A stretch of DNA of 64,000 bases from Andrena cerasifolii. Lineage: Eukaryota > Arthropoda > Insecta > Hymenoptera > Andrenidae. Under the pieces are notes generated by a model. That model saw only the letters and a list, made by a program, of their open reading frames with translations. It was not told the origin of the DNA and searched no databases. The stretch covers positions 7,192,001 through 7,256,000 of the forward strand of contig NC_135126.1 of NCBI RefSeq assembly GCF_050908995.1. Direction: 5' to 3'. The translations under genes and the position numbers were made by a program. Below, piece by piece: positions 59,581 to 64,000 of this stretch (position 1 is the stretch's first letter; the number at the start of each line of letters is the position of its first letter).

Positions 59581-62183
59581 GGAAAACAGAATTACAACGA
59601 CAGCACGCTGCACTGTCTGTTTCATATCGCAATAGCCGCACGCAGTTGACGCCAAGCGATCGCTCGTTTCGCGATTTTAAGATCTCTGCCCCTTAAGTTA
59701 CGCTGGCCGCAGCCTTAGTCTTAAATAACGATTTGAAAACGTTTTTACAGCTACGATATCTCTCCGTGCGTCGTGTTTCTTCATCCATCTCGGTTCGGTG
59801 CTCGACTACATTTCCTCGCGACGTGCCATCCTGTGCCTGCGACCGATCCTCGTTCGGCGGACACTCAGTTCGCCCGGTCGAGCACCAAATTCTCAAGCGA
59901 GGAGAGAGGAAGCTTAAATTAAAGTTAAATCCGATACGGCGTAAACATTTCTGCCGGATCGCCATTCGACGGGTCCGCGGCGCTGATTGTACTTTTGTTC
60001 GTTCTCTTTTGGACTCGCTCGTGCGCGATAAGTACGTAAAACGAAGAAATAAAAGAAGACGATCGCGGAGAGCAATTGTCGCGTTCCTTCCTCCAAGGAA
60101 CCACGTCTCCGTCTCGCCTCTTACTCTAATTAAGGATTAAGAAACGTTTAAACGGCTACCAGTCGCGGCGAACGCTTGTCCCTGGGTCAAAGGTTTCTCT
60201 ACGGCTACGTAAGTATTGTCGTCGGCGATATAAAGCACTATGTTGCGCGTCGATCGCGGTAAAGCTTAGTCGAGGCCTTCTTCCGAGGCGATTAAGTACT
60301 CTGCGTCGACCAGCGGGCGAAACGAATAAAAAGAAACCCTCGCGACCCTGAATGATTTCACTGATCAGCTCGTCGCGTGGAAAACGGAAGGAATAACGAA
60401 TGCTTGGCGAAATTTTAGAGAATCCTCGCGCCGCGCGGTACGCCATCGCGAAGGTGACAAGCCTCGAGCGGACCTCCGCGGGATCTTATCGCTAAATATA
60501 CGAAGTGAAGGCACAAGTTCAGAGGAAAGAATCCGTCGCGAAGTCCAACCACGGACATCCAGCCTCCGCGTGGATCTGCGCCCGAAAGCACCATGGAAAC
60601 GGTTTCCTACCCTAGTAACGCGTCTCCCACGATCTTCCAATATATTCCACGTGTTTCTCATTCAAAGGATTCGCGTACCGGTCCTGGCCATTCGAAGTTC
60701 GCACCTCGACGCGCCATTCTTTTCCGAGAATCAGCTCCTTTTATACGATCTCGCTCTCCCCCTCAGCTCTTTCCTTTCATCCACGAGTCGCGTAATTATT
60801 AAGGCACAACAAGCTGACGACTCGCGACATTCTCTGAATCGACGGAAGCTCCGTATCGAGCTCGTTACGTTCCACGAGAAGACAGTCGCGTGACGTTTCG
60901 CAGGGGCGAAAAAGGGGGCGGCTAGTTTTCGCGCGAGTAAGAGGATGTCGGGGGACAGGGGGAGCGCGATTGTCCGTATAAAGAGGGAAACACTCATGCA
61001 TCTTTCATGGGCGGTGGCGTCGTTAGACGAGGCTAGGAAAAAAGGACACCTTCGCTCGTCGTCGTTTCCGCGTCTTATTCCGCGTTCCCTGGTCCCGTTT
61101 GCCGCGCGATCGATCAATCGACCCTACCCGCCGACGCAAATATTGATTCCCCCCGTCTGCTTCGAATAAACTTCCCTCCAATCTCCGTGGCTCTCTGTCG
61201 CGTGCCTCCGACAACGCATTCGTATTCCTTTCTGCTCGCGGCTATCCTGCAATTCCCCCGCGACAGGGGTTTGTCTCAAAGATCGTGCGTCGGCTCCGAT
61301 GGCGCGGCGGGCACGCGATAGCCTCCCGGAACCTTACCCATTCGAATCGATCGAGCACGGCACGCGTCACCAGCAGCGCGAAACAAGGAAGAGCAACGCA
61401 GGGAAAAGCGAAGAAGACGCGGTGGACGACGCACCCGAGGACAGGATGGTGTCCGTTGCCCCGGGGTGGCGGCAGTACAGAATACGACGCGTTTCATCGT
61501 TCCCTGCGGCGGGGCTATTGCGTAATGACCGTGCGAAGTGGGAGCGCAGCGAACGACCCGAAGCGTCGTCAGAATTTGTGGCCCGGGTCACGACAGGGTT
61601 ATAACAGGGGACTGTACGATTTCCAGTTTCGAAGGGCGCGTCTCTGAAGCTCGCGGTATGTTTCCGGTGGTCGGTTTTCCACGGCACGGAGGCGGGAACC
61701 GGGGACAGGGAAGAGCGAGGCACAGCGAAAACGCGTTTCGATGACGTCTACGAGACGAACGAGGACAGAGCCAACAGCTACTAATAAATTCGAGTTCGCT
61801 ACGATAGGGGAGCCTCCTCGATTTCATCTATGTATCTCTGTGCCTCCCGGGGGGAGCAGGTGAACGCATTAAGAAAACCGTGAAATTCTACCGTTCAACG
61901 AAATCTATGAAAACGAGAGTCGCGGTGAGGTGCCGGCAGGAGGATGAGAGAGAGAGAATATTTGTTAAGAATCTCCTGCGGCAATCCAAGTACGCGTTTC
62001 GACCGCGAAGGGGTGGGAATCCGTGCCATTTTCCTCCGTGGCACGCGCAATTTCCTCTTCCTTCCGCGGTGGCGGGCCGAGGCTGAGCTCGCTTCCGACG
62101 AAACCGCGGTCCCCGTCGTTTCGAGCCTTTCAGCCCCGAAGAGCGCCGAGGGGGCGTCGCGCGTCGTCTATGGCCGCTCCGCT

Positions 62184-62387
62184 CTACTCCATCGCTGCTT
62201 CCTGGAGGGCGTGCAGATGAGCGTAGAGGCCGTCGGCCGCTATTAGATCGTCGTGAGTGCCCATCTCCGCGACCTTTCCCTTCTCCAGCACGCAGATCAC
62301 GTCCGCGTTCCTTATAGTGGCCAGACGATGCGCGATGGTGATGCACGTTCTGCCCTCCATGGCTTTGTCCAGCGCGGCTTGCACCAC
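62184..62387 (-). CDS. Mdr49: Last coding exon of an ABCB-type (P-glycoprotein / Mdr49-like) ABC transporter
   Basis: This exon encodes the C-terminal 67 residues of a full-length ABC exporter, covering the end of the second nucleotide-binding domain. It begins VVQAALDKAMEGRTC, just after the Walker B/D-loop region that must lie in the previous exon. It continues with the H-loop block ITIAHRLATIRNADVI, whose His is the switch histidine contacting the ATP gamma-phosphate. It then has the family's GKVAEMGTHDDL segment and a short tail ending EAAME before a TAG stop at 62186-62184. The 5' edge is an intron acceptor: on the minus strand a pyrimidine-containing tract ends in CAG at 62390-62388, and the exon starts in phase 0 with GTG GTG. 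GTG is therefore an internal codon, not a start. Known members are plasma-membrane efflux pumps for lipophilic compounds. The rest of the gene lies above 64000. Membership in ABCB is clear; which insect paralogue (Mdr49, Mdr50 or Mdr65) cannot be settled from 67 residues. Confidence 0.93.
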   Translation of the reverse strand: MVQAALDKAMEGRTCITIAHRLATIRNADVICVLEKGKVAEMGTHDDLIAADGLYAHLHALQEAAME

Positions 62388-64000
62388 CTGCGCGAGAAAT
62401 TATCGTGGCAAGTGAATTCGAGAGGACTACCCTCGCCGGCTTCTTTATTAGCAGAATCTCGCCGACTGAATTCTCAAGGGATTAATTACAGTGGAAATTC
62501 CATAAACATGCGATGAGCTTGTCCGAATGACTGATGAACGTGCACTAGGCTTCGCAGAGGATTAAGGGGTCGCCGGAGGGTTGTCGCACAATTCCAAGCG
62601 CGCCAGGAATTTTAAGGGGTGATCGATAATCGATGAGGAAGGGACGTCGTCAAGGCTCTGACCGTAATCTGGCGGAATCCTTCGAATACTTGCTCTAATG
62701 CGCGACGTTCAATCTTTCACTTTCCCGATTCATAGACGGGGGACACGTGTTTGCGATTATTTTTTTTTTTGTCAAATTCTATTATTATTTCAACGATTGA
62801 ACATCTGTCACGGGTCTGCTCTATTCTTCTTTTTCGTTAGCGGCGAACAGAGGGGGTTTTTCGATGCCGGTGAAAAGTCCAGTGGAACGAACAGAGATTC
62901 GGCGAGCAGCGCAGTAGCGTGCAATGGCACACGCGCGCCCCACTGTTTTCCTACCGGTCAGTGGCAACAAAGAGCACGGCAGGATGGTCGTAAGCAGCCG
63001 CGAAACAATAATTGCCGTGAAATTCGTTTGCCGGACGAGCAGCCAGCCGCTCGTCCAACGGCAATTGAATACTCGCGGGGCCCCCAGTATTTCCGATTGT
63101 TGGCATGGATAATACTATCGCGCGGCGTTGTTGACGATCGTTGCCGATTTCGAGGGCCCGTGGCTGGAATAATCGATCGCGGGCGGTTTGGAGAATTAAG
63201 CGTCCGAGCTGCGATGATCGCTCTGAATCTGCGACAAAGTGGGAAACCGTCTCGCGAATAAATATCCGCGCTGAACGGTTTCTGCTGGCCTCTTAATTGG
63301 AAGCACCTCTTAAGTAATAAAGGAAATGGCGCGCGGGCTCGCGTAACAAGATGCTTTATCGCGGGGTCCCGATCGAACGGCGCGGAAACGTATGAATTTT
63401 AATTCCAAGAAAATTACCATACAAAGTATGCACGTTCCATTACGTAGCACGGCAACCGGTTAGACGTCGCGATATCTTTTTCTCCCCCGCCTCGACTCGC
63501 GCTTTTTGCTCGTATTGTTCATTAAAATCCATCAGGATCCATTAATATTCATCAGCCGGCGGGCTCGCGCAGCACTACGCTGCTTTACAATGCTGCACCG
63601 CGCTGTTGTTCGCTGCACAGTGTCCCGATATTCATCGTTCGCCGCGGCAAAATATTTGGATGCACCCTTTGCCACCCAGAGCAAACGAAACAACGAAAGC
63701 TGGGGGGTGATGGCTGTGTGTCTACGGCGAAAGTGTTTGGAGTAGAACCACTGTTCTGTTTCGGAAACAATTCCTCAGCACACTTCTACGTTAATGGGTC
63801 AAACAGAAATTTTGTTCTTCACTTTGGGGTCTTTAACGCGCGTTGCCTGAACGATAGATAGGTCTGCGCGATGCTTGAATGGAGGAGGATGCTCGGTGGG
63901 TCCCAAAGAGATTTCGATGGTCGTCGATACGCGTTTTCAGAGGTCATTAACTCGATTGACCGTGGGGGATCTCGAGAGGACGGTAACGAGCACGACCGCG
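62388..64000 (-). other. Last intron of the ABCB transporter gene (incomplete)
   Basis: No Walker B/D-loop coding sequence is visible on the minus strand between the acceptor at 62388 and the end of the window, so the preceding exon should lie beyond 64000. The stretch is ordinary GC-rich DNA with AT-rich pockets and a T-rich run near 62760. I see no inverted repeat, recognisable element or other exon in it. The intron assignment follows from the exon at 62184-62387. Confidence 0.7.

Larger units (their letters stand above)
59373..62183 (-). other. Probable 3' UTR and downstream flank of the ABCB gene
   Basis: Sequence immediately downstream of the TAG stop on the minus strand. Reading away from the stop, the first canonical AATAAA I noticed on the minus strand is at 59378-59373, which would give a long 3' UTR of about 2.8 kb. 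A shorter UTR using a variant signal is equally possible. The segment holds no mobile element that I can recognise, and its open frames on both strands look like chance. The transcript end is a guess without RNA evidence. Confidence 0.3.

Overview
The window reads as animal nuclear DNA, most likely from an insect and plausibly a hymenopteran. Three things point there: a spliced exon ending an insect-type ABCB/P-glycoprotein gene, several non-autonomous DNA transposons with TA or TTAA target sites, and a truncated non-LTR retrotransposon with a (TAA)n tail. Nothing resembles bacterial gene organisation. The many short open frames are what GC-rich non-coding DNA gives by chance. The species assignment is inference.

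Layout. Positions 1 to about 59,300 are gene-poor: intergenic DNA, or introns of genes whose exons lie outside. Moderately GC-rich single-copy DNA is interrupted by AT-rich islands, and almost every island can be explained as a mobile element. Family A (hairpin plus tail) is at 3256-4148, 18761-19662 and, rearranged, 39522-40200. An element full of GGAATTGCTTA motifs spans 9963-10849. A TTAA-flanked element with very long terminal inverted repeats is at 13914-14402. A TA-flanked element with repeated AACATTGGCA motifs (22689-23276) contains a half copy of a mariner-like element (23045-23208). A foldback is at 27109-27648. Mariner-like palindromic elements are at 32435-32824 and 54174-54576. 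Family B, with TTAA target sites, is at 35823-36550 and 57327-57789. LINE 3' ends are at 34618-35148 and 38270-38340. A compound foldback/tandem-repeat locus is at 43675-44440, and a degenerate 35-36 bp tandem repeat at 53187-53323.

The only confidently coding host sequence is the last exon of a minus-strand ABCB (Mdr49/P-glycoprotein-like) transporter gene at 62184-62387. Its upstream exons must lie beyond position 64000, so 62388-64000 is its last intron. The sequence just below 62184 is probably its 3' UTR.

The most distinctive property is the concentration of long hairpins from several unrelated element families. The most unusual single locus is 43675-44440: an 8-unit 14-bp tandem array, a 184-bp hairpin, and a 295-bp palindrome built from short GCAAC-N3-GTTGC dyads, bounded on the far side by a GT-rich tract partly complementary to the array. 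I found no CRISPR array, rRNA, convincing tRNA or known microRNA.
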